DNA of 64,000 nucleotides from Apus apus (GCF_020740795.1 NC_067287.1:10059501-10123500); one strand, 5' to 3'. Positions 1 to 12,965 are shown, numbered from the stretch's first letter. Translations and numbers: made by a program. Notes: generated by a model from the letters alone, not told the origin.

Positions 1-470
1 CACACTAATAAAGCCACCTTTGGAGTGCTGTGTTCCTTTAGTCACGTATCCTGTGCCCTTGCTCCTGAAAAGGACTACTAGAAATTCTAGGGAAACTAAA
101 AATAAATCTTGCACAGTAAAACTAAGAGAGTTTGGCTTTCATCTTACTAAAAAGACAGAAGGTGTGATTGCTACTGATAAACATGATAGAAGAAGGCACA
201 GTTTCACTCTACCCAAAGAAAAATGAGTATGCGTTGGTCGTGAATAAGGTTTAGCTGCAATTTGGAATGAAGTTTCTGACCTCTAGAATTCTGAAGCTCA
301 GTAGGGTGGAGTAGGGAAGGGAGTTGCACTTGTGATCCCTTTTATGAAAGAGGCTGGGGTTTGATTGTCAATAGTAAGAAGGGACTGAAAATAAAATGCT
401 TTTTCATAAGAAGCATTTTCTTACAATACTGATTTTCAGAGGCTTGCTAATGGTAACTGGTAACTTTCAG
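1..470 (+). other. LMLN: LMLN intron (partial)
   Basis: AT-rich non-coding sequence before the first visible LMLN exon, ending in a pyrimidine-rich acceptor (TAACTTTCAG). The preceding LMLN exon, expected to carry the third zinc-ligand histidine, is not present. A 68-codon open frame at 20-226 has no family resemblance and no splice context. Confidence 0.75.
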
Positions 471-547
471 AATGAAGCAATGACTGGCTCCCATACACAG
501 AATCGAGTCTTTTCCAGGATCACCTTAGCATTGATGGAAGACACAGG
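471..547 (+). CDS. LMLN: LMLN coding exon with Met-turn
   Basis: Acceptor TTTCAG precedes and donor GTAAGA follows. Codes 25 residues starting [20 protein letters not shown] and ends with two bases of a Gly codon. The Met of NEAMTG aligns with the Met-turn of M8 proteases (DELMAP in gp63), which forms the floor under the catalytic zinc. Confidence 0.93.
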
Positions 548-3500
548 GTAAGAATTAATAAGAATGGGGTGGGATTTTTGTTCATTTGTTCATAAAGTTC
601 GTTGAACTTTATTTTATTTGGAATCAATGCACTTGTGCTTATCCATCTGCAACACAGTAGATAATTGACATATGTTACTTTTCTTCACATATTTCAAAAC
701 CCATCCATTCTTAATCTAGCCTTAAAAAAATGCTTTGTAATGCACAGTACTATTTGTAGTGTCTGTTTACTTTTTTTCTTAATACAAGTCTATTCTCAGT
801 TGCATGCAGCACATATTGATTATTTTTTCAGCTCTTCTTCCTGATAGAAAGCATACATGAAGGAAAAGCAAACTTATCTGAAATGTCATCTTTTTGTATG
901 CATTGTTCCTTTGCAGATCTTGATGCATTGATGTTGAACAAATAAGGAATCAATTTTCTTTTACTTCATTGTAACTGGAGAAATAGTGGATTTGTGATCT
1001 ATTTTGCTACAGGCAGAAAGGGATGCAGTTTCCTTTTCTCTTTATTTCAAAAACCTTAAGGCACAGAATGAAGTTCTTTGAACTGCTGTCTTATTAATCA
1101 GAACACAATTTTTTGAAGTAACTATATTCTCATTTCAAAATACCTTTACAGCTGGTACAGAGCAAATTACAGCATGGCAGAGAAATTAGATTGGGGACGT
1201 AATAAAGGCTGTGACTTTGTAATGAAGAGCTGTAAATTCTGGATCGACCTAAAGAGACGAAAGTAAGAACACAGTCTTCTTAAAAAATAAACCTGATGCT
1301 TCTTTACATTTGTCCTTCAAATGCAACTCAATAAAAAGAAGTAGAGGTAGATAACAGGTTAACAAGGAATGCTGTCATAAGTACCTTCAGAATGGACCTG
1401 AGGAGGAGCACACAAATGTATTAAGAGCAGAATCATCCCACCCAGTAAATACAGAGCCAAACATCTTGGGGTGTAGGATGCATTTACATTGTAAGGGGGC
1501 TGTGCTTTAGAGAGAAGGGGAAGGACTTAATCCAAAAGTGTTTACTTTTGTTTTCTGTCCCTTTTGATTGGAAATGCAGCCTGTGTCATTTTGCATTACT
1601 GAATTATAATAAAGCAACAGGAGAGGACAGGCATCTTCAAAACAAAGCCTTCCCTGTTCAGTGCAATACTTGCACATTCTTAGGACACAGCTGCATAGTG
1701 GGCCTGTTTTGCTTGTATGCTTTATTCTTAAAAGTTCACACAGCTTTGCCATTAAAACTGAACAGGTGAATTCATTGTTGTTTTGCTTGCTGGCTTGATA
1801 TTCTTTAAATTAGAAAGGTCATAACCAGCCAAATATCAAGAATTAGCTGCCAGAGAAGTATTTAGTGCTTCTTTGTGTGATTGACCAAGTGTGGGGGACA
1901 GTGGGATCAGACAGTCTTGACAGACTGCTTAATTAAATTATGAAAAGTGGTTAGAGGGGTCTAATGTGATTTTTATTCTCCTTTTTTTTTCACTTGAGGA
2001 GGCAATTAATCAGCCCATACTGCGATACTTTGAGGAGTAATCCTTTGCAGTTAACCTGCAGGCAGGACCAAAGAGCAGTAGCAGTGTGCAACTTGCAGAA
2101 GTTTCCAAAGCAGTTACCTCAGGAATATCAGGTAGAATGGATCTTAGCTTACCAAATAAGTGTTTTCATTTTCTGTCCTTTGCAGACAAGTGATTATATT
2201 CAGTTGCATTTTTTTTCTTCTGAACTGTTAGGTCAGAGTAGATGCTGTGAGAAATGTCTGTTTAGGTTATTCTGAGGAGTCTGGAGGCTGAAAAAAAGCC
2301 TTGTGATCTTAATAAAACAATAAGGATGTTGCTTGGCCAGCTAGCCAAGTGTCTTATGGAAGAATTGCTGTGTAACAGAAGTCCTCTGAAATGGTTTCTC
2401 TGCTGCCTTGTGTCCCTGCATGCTAAAAAAATTTTCTGTTTCATCCCAGAGAATGCTGTGATTGCAAAAGGAGGTTAGAGGGTGAGGAGTGACACGTGCA
2501 AATGTGAATACTCTTCATTATTAAGTATTCTTAAATATTTCTGGCTTATCTGGTTCATAGGTATTGTAAGTTGCTGTTGACAGCATTCCTGAGTAGTAGT
2601 AGCTGGTATTCTCACAGCTGTAGTGATTGGTTCTATTTAAAAAACTGTTATTTTTTTGTCTTTGTGCAAACTGCTTCACAACCTATCTTGTTTTGCAGTA
2701 TTTTGACAATCTTAATGGAGTACCAGCTGAAGAACTGCCTTTTTATGGTGGCTCAGTAGAAATTGCTGACTATTGTCCCTTTAGTCAAGAATTCAGTTGG
2801 CATCTAAGTGGTGAATTTCAACGCAGTTCAGACTGCAGAATAGTTGAAAATCAACCAGGTCAGTTTTCAGGATTCATTATGTTATTTAAAAAACCTGTTT
2901 GTTAATCTAGAATAGATTTTACTTTATGTCCAAACTAACTGGATATGAAATTAGGTTTGCACTACTAGCTGTGTGAAAGCTGTGCTGAGGTGAGAAGCAC
3001 AATTACCATGTACACCTTGGAACCAAACACTTACCTAATGCAAGAAATGCATACAATCTGAACAGAAATTAACCCCAAATGACCTAAAATCAAGATAAAA
3101 AGTTGGGGAGGGTTTTGCTGGGTTTTATGATGGGGGTTTTTTTGAGTCTCTAAAAAATAATTTCACTTCCCACCTTTGTAGATTTTGTTTTGTTGTTGTT
3201 CAAGGCAGGGAGCTTTGCCAATTACCAGGGCCTGGGCTTGTCTCCTTGGATAGTACGTGTGCATTCAATATTGTGGAGCTCTAGAGTTGTGTAGGATATT
3301 ACCTGTCCATTAGTTGTCTCAAAAACAAATAAATCAACACCACCTGCCCTCAAACCAGCAATCAGAGCTGGCACTCTCTGGGGACAAACATCCACATAAT
3401 TCTGAAGTAAAGTGCTTTTTTTTTCTTTTTTAAATTCTTGGTTTCTTCCCACTTTATATGCAAAACAGTGTAATTCCCAAATTGGTAATGATTAATGGTC

Positions 3501-6500
3501 TGGAAGATTCCAAAAGTAAACCTTGAATTGCACATGAAGACACTGACTAATTATAACATATTAAATTGACTTTCTGTTCCCTGAGTAAGCTGCAGTTCAG
3601 TATATTCTTTCTACCTTAGATCCTACCAAAAACTATGGTGCAGAGAAATATGGACCAAACTCTGTATGTCTTATTCAGAAATCTGCTTTTGTCATGGAAC
3701 AGTGCAGGAGGAAACTCAGTTACCCTGACTGGGGTAGTGGATGTTATCAAGTAAGTGTGTGTTCAGTTTGTTTGGGTTTTTGTTTTTTTTTTAAAACAAC
3801 ACTTCAGGGAAGGGTCAGTGTAGGAGCTGGGACAGGCAGGATGCAGGAGCAACCACAAACCCACAGATGAAATGCAGAGAAATTTTCTTTCATTACCTGG
3901 TCAGCTGGGAGATCCCTCAAGCAGCACTTGGGCAGAAGCACTCAAGAGGGAACACAGGCACTATAGAGCTCATCCATGCTAGAGGATCCCTGAACCTCCT
4001 GTTTTCCCCTCTGTATCAGGAATTCATGCAAGTGTACTTTACCACTGTGCTTTGATTTTCCCACAGCAGGGCAGGAATCTCAAGTGTGTTCCTTGATAGG
4101 TACCTCTTATTCTGTCATAGGCCTATGTTATCTAACCACAGATGTTCTTTTTGTCCGACACACAAGGCTAAACAACAATTAGTATGATAGATGTGTTTTT
4201 CAGCACCCCAGCTGCAAGTCAGTTGAGTGTGTTTACAATCCTCCTCCCCAGTCTTCCATTATTTTCCCACAGTGAGGTGTAAAATGTAGGCTGTGACTGT
4301 TAAAACTTCTACCTGGACCCTGTACTTAGTCTTCTCTGCCTTAAATCACTAGATTATTTGACATACTTTGAAAATAAGTATCTAATAAGTATCATAAGCC
4401 TATAGTTTTAATGCTTCAAGTTAAGCCTGGGGCCCCTGGGAAGGCTTGTGAGTTACAGTCTTGCAAGGGATTTCCTCTGCTTTCCCCCTGTGACACAGTC
4501 TCCACAGCTAAGTAGGAATACTTATATTAGCATTTCCTGTTGTTGAATCTTAGAATTAATTAGTCACTCTTATTTTTCAAAGGTAGAAGGCACTATGCAC
4601 CTCACACTTTCCTTGTCCTCTTCTCTTCGGGACTGTCTCACTAAAGGTGGTGTTTTCAAAAACAGCCCAACTCTGGAGTGGTCGTTAGCAGAAGCCAAAT
4701 TTTACTCGTTCCCTGTTGATATCTGCATGATTGCACAGAGAGTACAGTCAGTGCTTTGAAGCATTCTTGAACTAAAGAGTTGCTCTGAGTACATTAAAAT
4801 ACTTGCTTAAAAATCTATGCTCTAATACCAGGTGTTTACTGGATGTGGTATTTACTTATTCAGAAACCTCCAAACCCCGGAAGATATTTCTGATAAATCG
4901 TAACATAGTCTTGACTTTTATTCTTTTCTTTTAAGGTTTCTTGTTCTCCACAAGGGCTGCACGTGTGGGTCAAGGACACTGTGTACTTGTGCAGCCGCTC
5001 AGGTCAGGTTTTAACTGTGAGCATTCAGATGAATGGCTGGATCCATGTTGGGAATCTGATTTGCCCAGCCTGCTCGGACTTCTGTGACTCCTGTCCTCCA
5101 GAGCGGGATCCTCCAGCTTCTAACTTAACCAGAGCTGCACCAATTGGTAAGTTGCCTTGTCATGTGCTGAAGTGAAACTTGATATAAAATGTCTGTAAAC
5201 ACTAAAAGTTTGTCTGCTCTGACTATCGTGGGAACATGAGAGGAGAGCCCTGGTCTGGCTATTCTAAAATCCTAGGTGTTGGAGTTAAAGGAGGACGGCA
5301 GAGGTGCCCTGCTTTTTGCTGGGCAGTCATGCTTTAGTTTCTGGGATCAGAATAGTAGCTAACCCAGGACGGAAGTATGTCTGAAACATAACTACCTTGT
5401 TGTGTCTCTTTCTGGTGATCTAGCTTTAATCTAGCAATTTACTAGAAAATCTGATCTTTGTTTTTGAAGTTGCATCATTTTTATAATGTCCAAAATCAGG
5501 TGGAAAGCAAGTTCTCACTTGTATAACTTCCCATTGACAATGTTAACGTTGTAATCCAGAACATGAAAGATAGGTGTCAGCTGGCTTTTTGAGAGAAGGA
5601 AAAAAAGCTTAATTCTCTTACTACCAGCTAATGTTTTGTCAAGAACAGGTGGCTTTCAAAAAGGCAATCGATCAAAGAACAGTTTTCACAGTATTTTTTG
5701 CTAGTGGCTTATTTTTAATCCTTTAACCAATTCTTTAGTTGTTTGGTGTGCTGTCTCTACTGCAGTTTTCAAGGAAAAAATAAACCTGCTTAGTTTACCT
5801 GCAAACTTGATACTTTCTTCAAAGTGATGCACTTGGGTTAGTGTGGAGCAATTAAAATAGTTTAATTTGGTCTCAAGCGATAACATCTCAGTGGTGGGTG
5901 GAGTGGCTCCTATAGATTAGGTTTTAGCATGAGAAAGCTTTAACTGTGGAGGTTCACATCTTGCAGCATCTGAGTTCATGCTCATTATTTCTCACATATA
6001 TATGTGTATGGACATAACAAGGTTTTTATCTCTGCAAGTTTTTGTCCGTGGTTTGAAGTGTCATGTCAGTGTGATTACCAACCATACAATCTCCCCAGTT
6101 CATGGATCAAGTTTTCCTCCCTCCTCCTCTGCACACCCCCCTGTCTTCAGCTTGTTGTTTTATGGCTTGGATTTTTATGTGACTTACAGCCATACAGAAC
6201 TAAAGTATTCATAGAAGAGTCTTTTGGGAGTCTGTGGTTTTGAAATGCTGCTTCTCTCCAGTCATGCCATAGAAAAGTTCCTGCTCGTTTCTTACAATGT
6301 AGATTTTTTTTTTCATTTGTTCTCCCGTTTCCTATTAGTGAAGGAATGCAGACATTCATTTAATTGTAAAGGGAATAATCATGTTATGTGGTTGGTTTGA
6401 ATTCTTAGCCTTGAAAGCTAGAATAAATCAGTGCAGATCACTGCAAATATGTTTTTGCTCTCCGGTGTTTTTTAGTGTTCTATTTATTATTTTATTTTCT

Positions 6501-6650
6501 CTTTAAATATAAAGTTTGAAAGCTTTATGATGTTTTGTTTTGTTTTTTATTTTAGACTTATGCTCCTGCTCCTCTAGCCTGGTTGTAACCCTTTGGCTAC
6601 TGATGGCTAACTTAATTCCCCTGCTAACAGGATTATTTCTCTGCTCATAG
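471..6650 (+). CDS. LMLN: LMLN, leishmanolysin-like metallopeptidase (invadolysin), 3' half of gene (7 coding exons)
   Basis: Seven exons (471-547, 1152-1262, 1999-2131, 2699-2858, 3620-3750, 4936-5146, 6556-6650) join in phase into 305 codons plus TAG. The product closely resembles the C-terminal half of vertebrate LMLN, an M8-family zinc metalloprotease (invadolysin) linked to cell migration, mitosis and lipid droplets. The first exon carries NEAMTG, matching the Met-turn of the M8 fold. The HExxH helix and the third zinc ligand are encoded upstream, off the left edge. The middle exons hold the cysteine-rich C-terminal domain (e.g. [15 protein letters not shown] and [13 protein letters not shown]), and the last exon a hydrophobic tail as in GPI-anchored leishmanolysins. 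No frameshift or premature stop was seen, so the gene looks functional. It converges on the minus-strand GPD gene. Identity is firm; the 5' half cannot be judged here. Confidence 0.95.
1152..1262 (+). CDS. LMLN: LMLN coding exon
   Basis: Acceptor TTTACAG, donor GTAAGA. Codes [20 protein letters not shown] followed by [17 protein letters not shown], matching the conserved segment after the Met-turn. It is entered with one base completing Gly and left with two bases of Lys. Confidence 0.93.
1999..2131 (+). CDS. LMLN: LMLN coding exon
   Basis: Codes [20 protein letters not shown], then [24 protein letters not shown] in two stretches, near-identical to mammalian LMLN. The acceptor is TTGAG behind a T-run, a weaker match than CAG, but it is the only site that keeps phase with both neighbours. 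The donor is GTAGAA. Confidence 0.92.
2699..2858 (+). CDS. LMLN: LMLN coding exon
   Basis: Acceptor TTTTGCAG, donor GTCAGT. Codes [20 protein letters not shown] and then [20 protein letters not shown], the most conserved C-terminal block of LMLN, with several cysteines expected to form disulfides. It ends with one base of an Asp codon. Confidence 0.94.
3620..3750 (+). CDS. LMLN: LMLN coding exon
   Basis: Acceptor ACCTTAG, donor GTAAGT. Codes [20 protein letters not shown], then [20 protein letters not shown] and GCYQ. This continues the cysteine-rich C-terminal domain and is left in phase 0. Confidence 0.94.
4936..5146 (+). CDS. LMLN: LMLN coding exon, cysteine-rich
   Basis: Acceptor TTTTAAG, donor GTAAGT. 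Codes [20 protein letters not shown], followed by a segment ending [18 protein letters not shown] and [10 protein letters not shown]. It contains an NLT N-glycosylation sequon just before the C-terminal tail and is left with one base of Asp. Confidence 0.94.
6556..6650 (+). CDS. LMLN: LMLN last coding exon: hydrophobic C-terminal tail
   Basis: Acceptor TTTATTTTAG. Codes 31 residues, beginning [20 protein letters not shown] and ending in a leucine-rich stretch with LFLCS, then TAG at 6648-6650. Small residues (C/S) followed by about 20 hydrophobic residues at the extreme C-terminus fit a GPI-attachment signal, as in leishmanolysin; a transmembrane anchor is the alternative. The exon was found by matching the vertebrate LMLN tail ([15 protein letters not shown]) and by phase; its open frame is too short to stand out otherwise. 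Confidence 0.9.
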
Positions 6651-9600
6651 AGTTGAGCATGGGGCAAGATGTTCCAAGATGATAGACCATCATGTTGCAC
6701 TCCTTACTGTGGAGCACTGAGATTTTTGTCTCTGCAGGCAGCTGTCTTCTGCTGATCCTCGTCTCTCCTGGCAAGTATCAGTGCTGACCATAGTCAGGGA
6801 GGTACTGACAAAAGCAGCCAGAGTTTGAGAGGAGGAAAATTTACCTTGCCATCTCAATAAGTGCCAGTATTTTCCTGAATTGCAACCTTTGATTTGTTTT
6901 GATGGAGTGAGAAGACCCACTAAGCCAACTGTGTTAGACTACCTGGCAACTCAGTCAAAATGTGAAACGAGAGCTTTTCTGTAATAGAGCTGAGGGTTGT
7001 TTGTTTTTTTCTTATGTCCTCTGTGTTACTGGTAGCAAAGAATCCTCAAACTGGAAATATACCTCAGTGGTTTAGTCAAAAGCCATGTAAAAACCAGTTG
7101 TCATCATAGCTAATAGCCCAGGCCTAAACAAGTGTGGGATTTTGGAGGTTTTTTGTCAATTCCTACAATTTTTGGGGAGAAGAAATAATTTAATGAGAGA
7201 GTGCAGGGGTTGGCAGTTGTCTCCACAACTCAGTTCTGCAGCTGTGAGGCTTCTCAGAATTCATATTAGTTTGTGGTAAAGCAGCTCATTCTTGGGGCTC
7301 ACTTAAATCTTTCTACATGCACAAAGTGAAATTTCAGACTGGAAGCCAAGACAACTGTCTAGAAATCCCATTGTCATTTAGCACGTGCCACTTCTTCTCT
7401 GAAATTTAATATATCAAATGTTTGAATATTCTGAGTAATTTACTAGGCAAATGCATTTCAGTACTATCCTCAGTCTGTAAAATGGGGATAAGTTTTCTGA
7501 TTATTTTTTATTTTGTTGGTTTGTTTCTTAAATAATGACATTATTAATTTCTGAATAGCATGAAAATCAATGCAGCTGTTCTTACTTTTTTGTTGAAGGG
7601 CAAACCAGTAGAGATGGCAGCTATAATCTTACAGAACCATATTGATTTCTCTAGACCAAAAACTATATTGAATGTATAAAAAAAAGTCTAATTTGGCTTC
7701 CCCCTCCCCCCTCCACTTTTTCTCAGACATATAAATACTATGGATTATTTGACTATTTGTAATACGTTAGAGAACCAGACATTTTAAACCACACGGGGGC
7801 GCATCTTGGTACAAAAATAATCATTTTATGGACAAAATATGTAAGGGGAAGGAAATGGACAAACTTAAGGACAGCTGCTCTATAGAACACTTGTAAGGAT
7901 GTTTTTATTTGTTTCTGACTCTGTAATGTGTTACAAATAATGCTGTTTGGAGTAAAAGAAACTCCTATGTAGTCCAACATACTGTCTGTCCTGTTAGGAT
8001 AGTTTTCATTCTTAGAACTGTGTGAAACTTGAGGGAGCCAGTGTGCCCAGTACATTAAAAAAAAAAAAAAGGAAATGCACAGTGGAAGATGATGTTTTTC
8101 TGCTTCTTAAATAAGCTGTGATGTTAGAATTGTCAGTGACTAGATCCCATTCTAAAATGAAAGGTAGGGGGATAAAAAGGGCAGGGAGTAAAATTTCTGT
8201 AGCTACAGTTAAACTTGTTTGATAATAGAACTTCCATTGTAATTGTAAGTAAATCTTTGTGCCTACTGGACCTGTTTTTTTGTATTTAGAGAAACTCTTA
8301 GGTTACTGCTGAGGAGAGTAAGCTGCAACCTAAAACTGTCTGAAGGCATCACAGCTGGGAGAGTACCTTGCACTGGGCTAGGTCCCCTTCTTAGCTGCAG
8401 GTTAAGTTTGGATTGTACAAGGCCTAGGCTAGCCTTAAACAGACGTTTCTGAGAAGCAATACAAACTAGGAATCAAATGCTTTAAATGTGAACAAGTTCC
8501 AATTAAGAAACACTCAGATTAATAAGTGAACACTAATTATTTTCATATATGCACAAGCAACAGTTGGTGTAAATAGATTTCTTTAAAACATAAAGGTTTG
8601 AGAATACATCTTATGTCCCAGAGGTTGGTATTGTATTTTTTGTCTGTTGTGCAATAATACAGCTTAAATGGTATCACTCAACAACAATGCTTTTGATACT
8701 TGAAAAGAAATTACTGTTTATTTTTTCTTACTGTGAAATATTTGCACTGTCTGAACTTTCTGGTTGACTTTATAACTGTTAAACTTTTTTACTGGTGTTA
8801 ATTTATTGTGCTTGGTAATTAATATGCTTGTCTCCTGTCTGTGAAAGTGTGAGGTTTGTTATATTTAAGTGAATATTTTTATCTTCTACACAGCTGTTTC
8901 TCTTGAGGGCTTTTCTTCTTTTATTCTCTCTTCCTGAGAATTAACTGAAAGATGGCTTAAAAAGTCAATGCTTTCCTACTTCTAAATTGAAAGCATTAAT
9001 TAAAGAAAGAGGCTGTAGTGTGTTGTACCTACAGGGAAAAACCTGTCAGAGCTCTTGTGATCAGATTCATCAGTACCTGCTGAGTAGCTGCATCAGTGAA
9101 TCCAGTGAAGTAAAATACTGCCTTAATAATCTGAGACTTCAGTCTTAATTTCTTTGACATGCAGCCCTTCAACTGGCTGTGAACTGCAGAACTGGACATG
9201 ATTTTGGGGAGGGGAAGATATTTGAGCTGGCAAAATCCAACATGTTGGTGCATTAGCAGCTGTAGCTGTGTTGGAACTGCCAAGAAATGTCAAGTTCAAT
9301 TGAAAGTGAGAATGGATTGGTGTCGGAGAAAAAGCATATCTGAGTAAAATGGACTACCTCAGTTCTGTTTGTGTTAAACTTTCAGGCTGCTGTGAACTTC
9401 CAGATCTTAAGATGGATTAAGTAAAAACATGTCTCAGGTTTTTAAGAGCAAAAGAAATACAGTAGGAAGCATAAGCCATTTTTGAGTGCAGAACACAGCT
9501 AAAATTGTAGCTTAAACCAGTCAGTGATGTAGCCTTAAGTGTAGTTTCCCCAGAAAAAGTTAGTTTTAAATGAATACAAAGTTTTCAGGCAGCTACTTTA

Positions 9601-10710
9601 GGTATTCTGAACATATTGTGGCAAGTCCATCCTATTTAATCTCTTACATTTGAAAACTTTGAAATATAGCCCAAATAAACCTTTGTGTTTTCACTAGAGT
9701 AGACAGGGCAGCAGGAGCCCTGAACTAGTGCTCAGAGACAAAGGAGTTAGCTTGTCTGTAGCAGAAACATTTTCAGTATGTTAATGTCTGCAGTTTGAAT
9801 TTTTAAGAAACATTCCATGTTTGCTTATGGAAATGAATTAGTCTTGTGATCTGTTTTTACCCCAGCAGTTCAAATCTATAATATTTCAATTAGGAGTTGA
9901 GGCAAGTCATACTTGAGGAACACATTTTTGTAGTGTTACAAGGACAGCTTTTGGCTGGAGTATGCAGTAAGTAAAGTTACACTGAAAAGCAGGCAATTAA
10001 TTTCTCACTTCAAGAGTTGAGGTCTTGGGGGACTGTCCCAGCCTTGGATGTAGGTTAATTACCAAAAGAATTTTGACCCCATTAATGGACTGTCAGTGCA
10101 ATGCAGCCTGTTTCTTTTGCTGCACACAGTAACTTTGGAAGATGCGTGTCCCTTAAGAGCAGATGTATCCACAATCCCTTCCAAGGGCCAGTTGTTTTTA
10201 AACCTTCCTGTCCTGTGAATCTTTCTGCTTGAGTGTATTTCACTGGAGTGGGAGGAGTGTGCCCTTTGTTCCCCACATTTCCTAGGAGTGATGTTCAGCC
10301 CCCTGAGCAGGTTGAGATCTTTCCCTGCAAGATTTAACAAGCAGCTTTCACTTGGCTGAATGCATCCTCCTCAGGGTTTGGGACTCTTTGTATATTAAAT
10401 AATGTGGTCTCACACTACCAGACTTCCAAAGTTCAAATGTTGCCTTTTTAATGTGAAGCTTACCTTGGAGATAAAACAATGGTTGTGAGAGAACTGGCTG
10501 ACCTTTAAAAAGTGTTTCCTATTTTGGTACAGAATGTAAATATAGAACAAACTATTTTACATAGAGTTTGACTGGATTGAGATATAAGGGCTAATTTTTG
10601 TTATTTATGGAGTAAAAATTTCCTTATTTTGCTGGGTAAAAAAACCCAAACTATGTCATACAAAGGAAGAAAACATTGTTCATCAATAAAATGTATGTAG
10701 AAAATTGACT
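6651..10710 (+). other. LMLN: Probable LMLN 3' UTR
   Basis: AT-rich sequence without credible coding exons after the LMLN stop. AATAAA occurs at 9674-9679 and at 10685-10690, the latter followed by a T/GT-rich stretch suited to cleavage. The end of the transcript is inferred; a shorter form ending at the first signal or at a variant hexamer is possible. Confidence 0.5.
10685..10690 (+). terminator. LMLN: Candidate LMLN poly(A) signal
   Basis: Canonical AATAAA in the context CATCAATAAAATGTATG, with a T/GT-rich element 20-40 bases downstream. It is the last canonical plus-strand signal before the convergent GPD gene's 3' region. Confidence 0.5.
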
Positions 10711-10790
10711 CTTTGTGTCCTTATATTTGAGAGCTGATAATTATTAACTGCAAGAATAAGCACAGTAAAGGACCTCCATCACAACAGTCA

Positions 10791-10850
10791 TTTATTTTTA
10801 GAATTTTGAAAAGTTAAATTACATCAAGTCTGCATACTGATTACTTTATT
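10791..10850 (-). terminator. GPD1L2: Candidate distal poly(A) signals of GPD1-like gene
   Basis: Two minus-strand AATAAA hexamers (10845-10850 and 10791-10796) in AT-rich sequence, 100-160 bp from the plus-strand LMLN signal. Confidence 0.4.
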
Positions 10851-12868
10851 AAACTGTTATTGGATACACTTTGCATGTAAAATGTTCTGTATTATTATTA
10901 GCTTGCACATGACTTACGAGAAGCTTGGCCTGCTGGTGAGGTAAGGAGGTTCCTCTATTCTCTATCCCATTCTCATGTATTTGATACTTTAAAATTATAC
11001 AGTATTTAAGTCTTTTTCCACTTGAAATGGAAGATTGAGACTCTCTGCTTTGTGTAAAGGATTTGGCCACACAATTCCCATTTCAGCTGGAGGAATGCTG
11101 GCATGTTCCTGTGGAGCCCCGAGCCGTTGGCTGTGACAGGACTGGGAGCTGGGAATGCTGAGCCACCTTAGCTGCTGTTCCACAGGGATCTGTGATGCTG
11201 CAGCCACTGTTTGGTACCCAGCCAGCTTTACTAGCTGAAACACTGAGATTTTTACATTATATTTATAATTACAAGTAACACATACACATGTATATATATA
11301 TCTATCTCTGACAAATGTGAAAGATAAAATGACATTCCTCTAAAATGCAGAGCGGAGACGATTTTCTAATCTAGCTTTTTTATTTTCCCTAAGCGATATG
11401 ACAGCAACTACATAGAGAGATTAAAAAACCTCTTGCCTTCCTCTCTGCTATTTTGGAAAATCAGATAAAGCAAAGCAAAAGTAGGTTACTCCTCCTTTTT
11501 ATTTGCCTTATCTCAAAATAGGAATCTTTCAAAAGGGTATTAAAGCTTATAAAATGTGCCACTGTTCATTTCATAGACGGCTTTAACTCTGAAAAACATC
11601 AGGTATGTAAAGTTACCTAAGTACAGCTATAAGGTTTTAAAAATGTTATGTTTCTAAAATGAACACCATTCGTAGCAAAATAAAAAAACCAAACTGGTCT
11701 ACGAACCAGTTTGTGTTTAAATTTCAGAAGGAGATAGAGAGATGTCTCTTCCAGGGTGTGAGATGTGTTAAGCTACAGCATGATCAGGACATTAATCTGC
11801 AGCCTGGGAAGATGTGGGAGCTGCACTGCTGTCAATCCAGTGGAGTTTCCCAGAGGAGTTAAAATGCAGCCTGGTTTCAAATGCAGGATTTCTGTGCGTC
11901 TGTAGCGGTCACTTTCATGCATGTATAAAAATTGGTCAAGTATCACAGAGGGTTTTTTCATTGTTACTTAAGTCCTCAAAATAGCAGCATTGCACCAGCT
12001 GCAGGATGAGCCATGCACACATCCTCCTCCTCAACCTCCAGTTCTTCCTCCCTCAGCTAGTACCCACTAATGACTGTGACTTCTTGGGAAATCCTGATGC
12101 TAACATAAATTTATGTGGTTATTAATGCTTTTTTTCTGTATGTAACAGAGTGCAGTAAGTCTAACAAAGGTCAGACTGCTAACAAGGATTCATAGCGTCC
12201 TGAATTTAAAACCAACAAACAAAAAACAACCCCAAGCCCCCTTCTTTCTCCTTCCCTTGCTCCTGCAACTGATTTATTTATACATCTACTGAACATTCAT
12301 GTGGGTCTGAACACAGTAACAATACCTATTTTTCCAAAGAGGCTTCCACTGGAGAAGAAAATCAAGGAAGGACTAAATGTCACAAAATACAAGATGTTAC
12401 TTGTATTTGAGGGGAATCGTTGAAACCCAACATTGGCCCACGTGATTGCATCTTATTCCTGTCAGAGCTTTTTCTTTATTAACTACGAATCTTATTTGGG
12501 TAAGTTGCTCACTTTTTTTGCATCTTGTGCTGTTCTGTAAGTAATATTAGTAGGCAAAATGTTGAGGTTCACGTGAGCTAGGTTGAGCTCTTGTTATGGA
12601 AACTACAAGGGGAACTGCTTTCAATCCGCAAGAAAGTAGTTCTAAGCAAATGGCCAAAGTTTACTCAAATGCTGTTAAATTGTACATTCATTTCCTGTTC
12701 CTTAGGTACAATGTTCAAATGAAAGGCAGATTTTTGCCCCCAGAATGAGGATACTGAAAGACATTCTCTGTTGCTCTTACAGCAAGTCTTGTCACACAAC
12801 CTGTTGCTCTTATTTAAATGTTTCCAGAAGTCCTGGGAAGGTGAGGAGCAAGTGGGGAGAGGGGGATT
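10845..12868 (-). other. GPD1L2: Probable 3' UTR of GPD1-like gene
   Basis: Non-coding sequence following the minus-strand stop at 12869-12871. Minus-strand AATAAA signals (TTTATT on +) sit at 12475-12480, 12273-12278, 10845-10850 and 10791-10796. Alternative ends of about 0.4, 0.6 or 2 kb are therefore possible. The choice between them is not resolvable from sequence. Confidence 0.45.
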
Positions 12869-12965
12869 CTAAATGTGCTCTGGGTGGTTCTGCAGGCACA
12901 TGATGAAATCCTGGATCGATTGACCCTCGTAGCAGATCTTGTAGATGGTTGTAAATAATGGATAC
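12869..12965 (-). CDS. GPD1L2: GPD1-like exon 8 (stop codon)
   Basis: Acceptor TTTCAG. Codes [20 protein letters not shown] and [11 protein letters not shown], then TAG at 12871-12869. The ending CLQNHPEH is the typical C-terminus of GPD1 and GPD1L. Confidence 0.95.
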
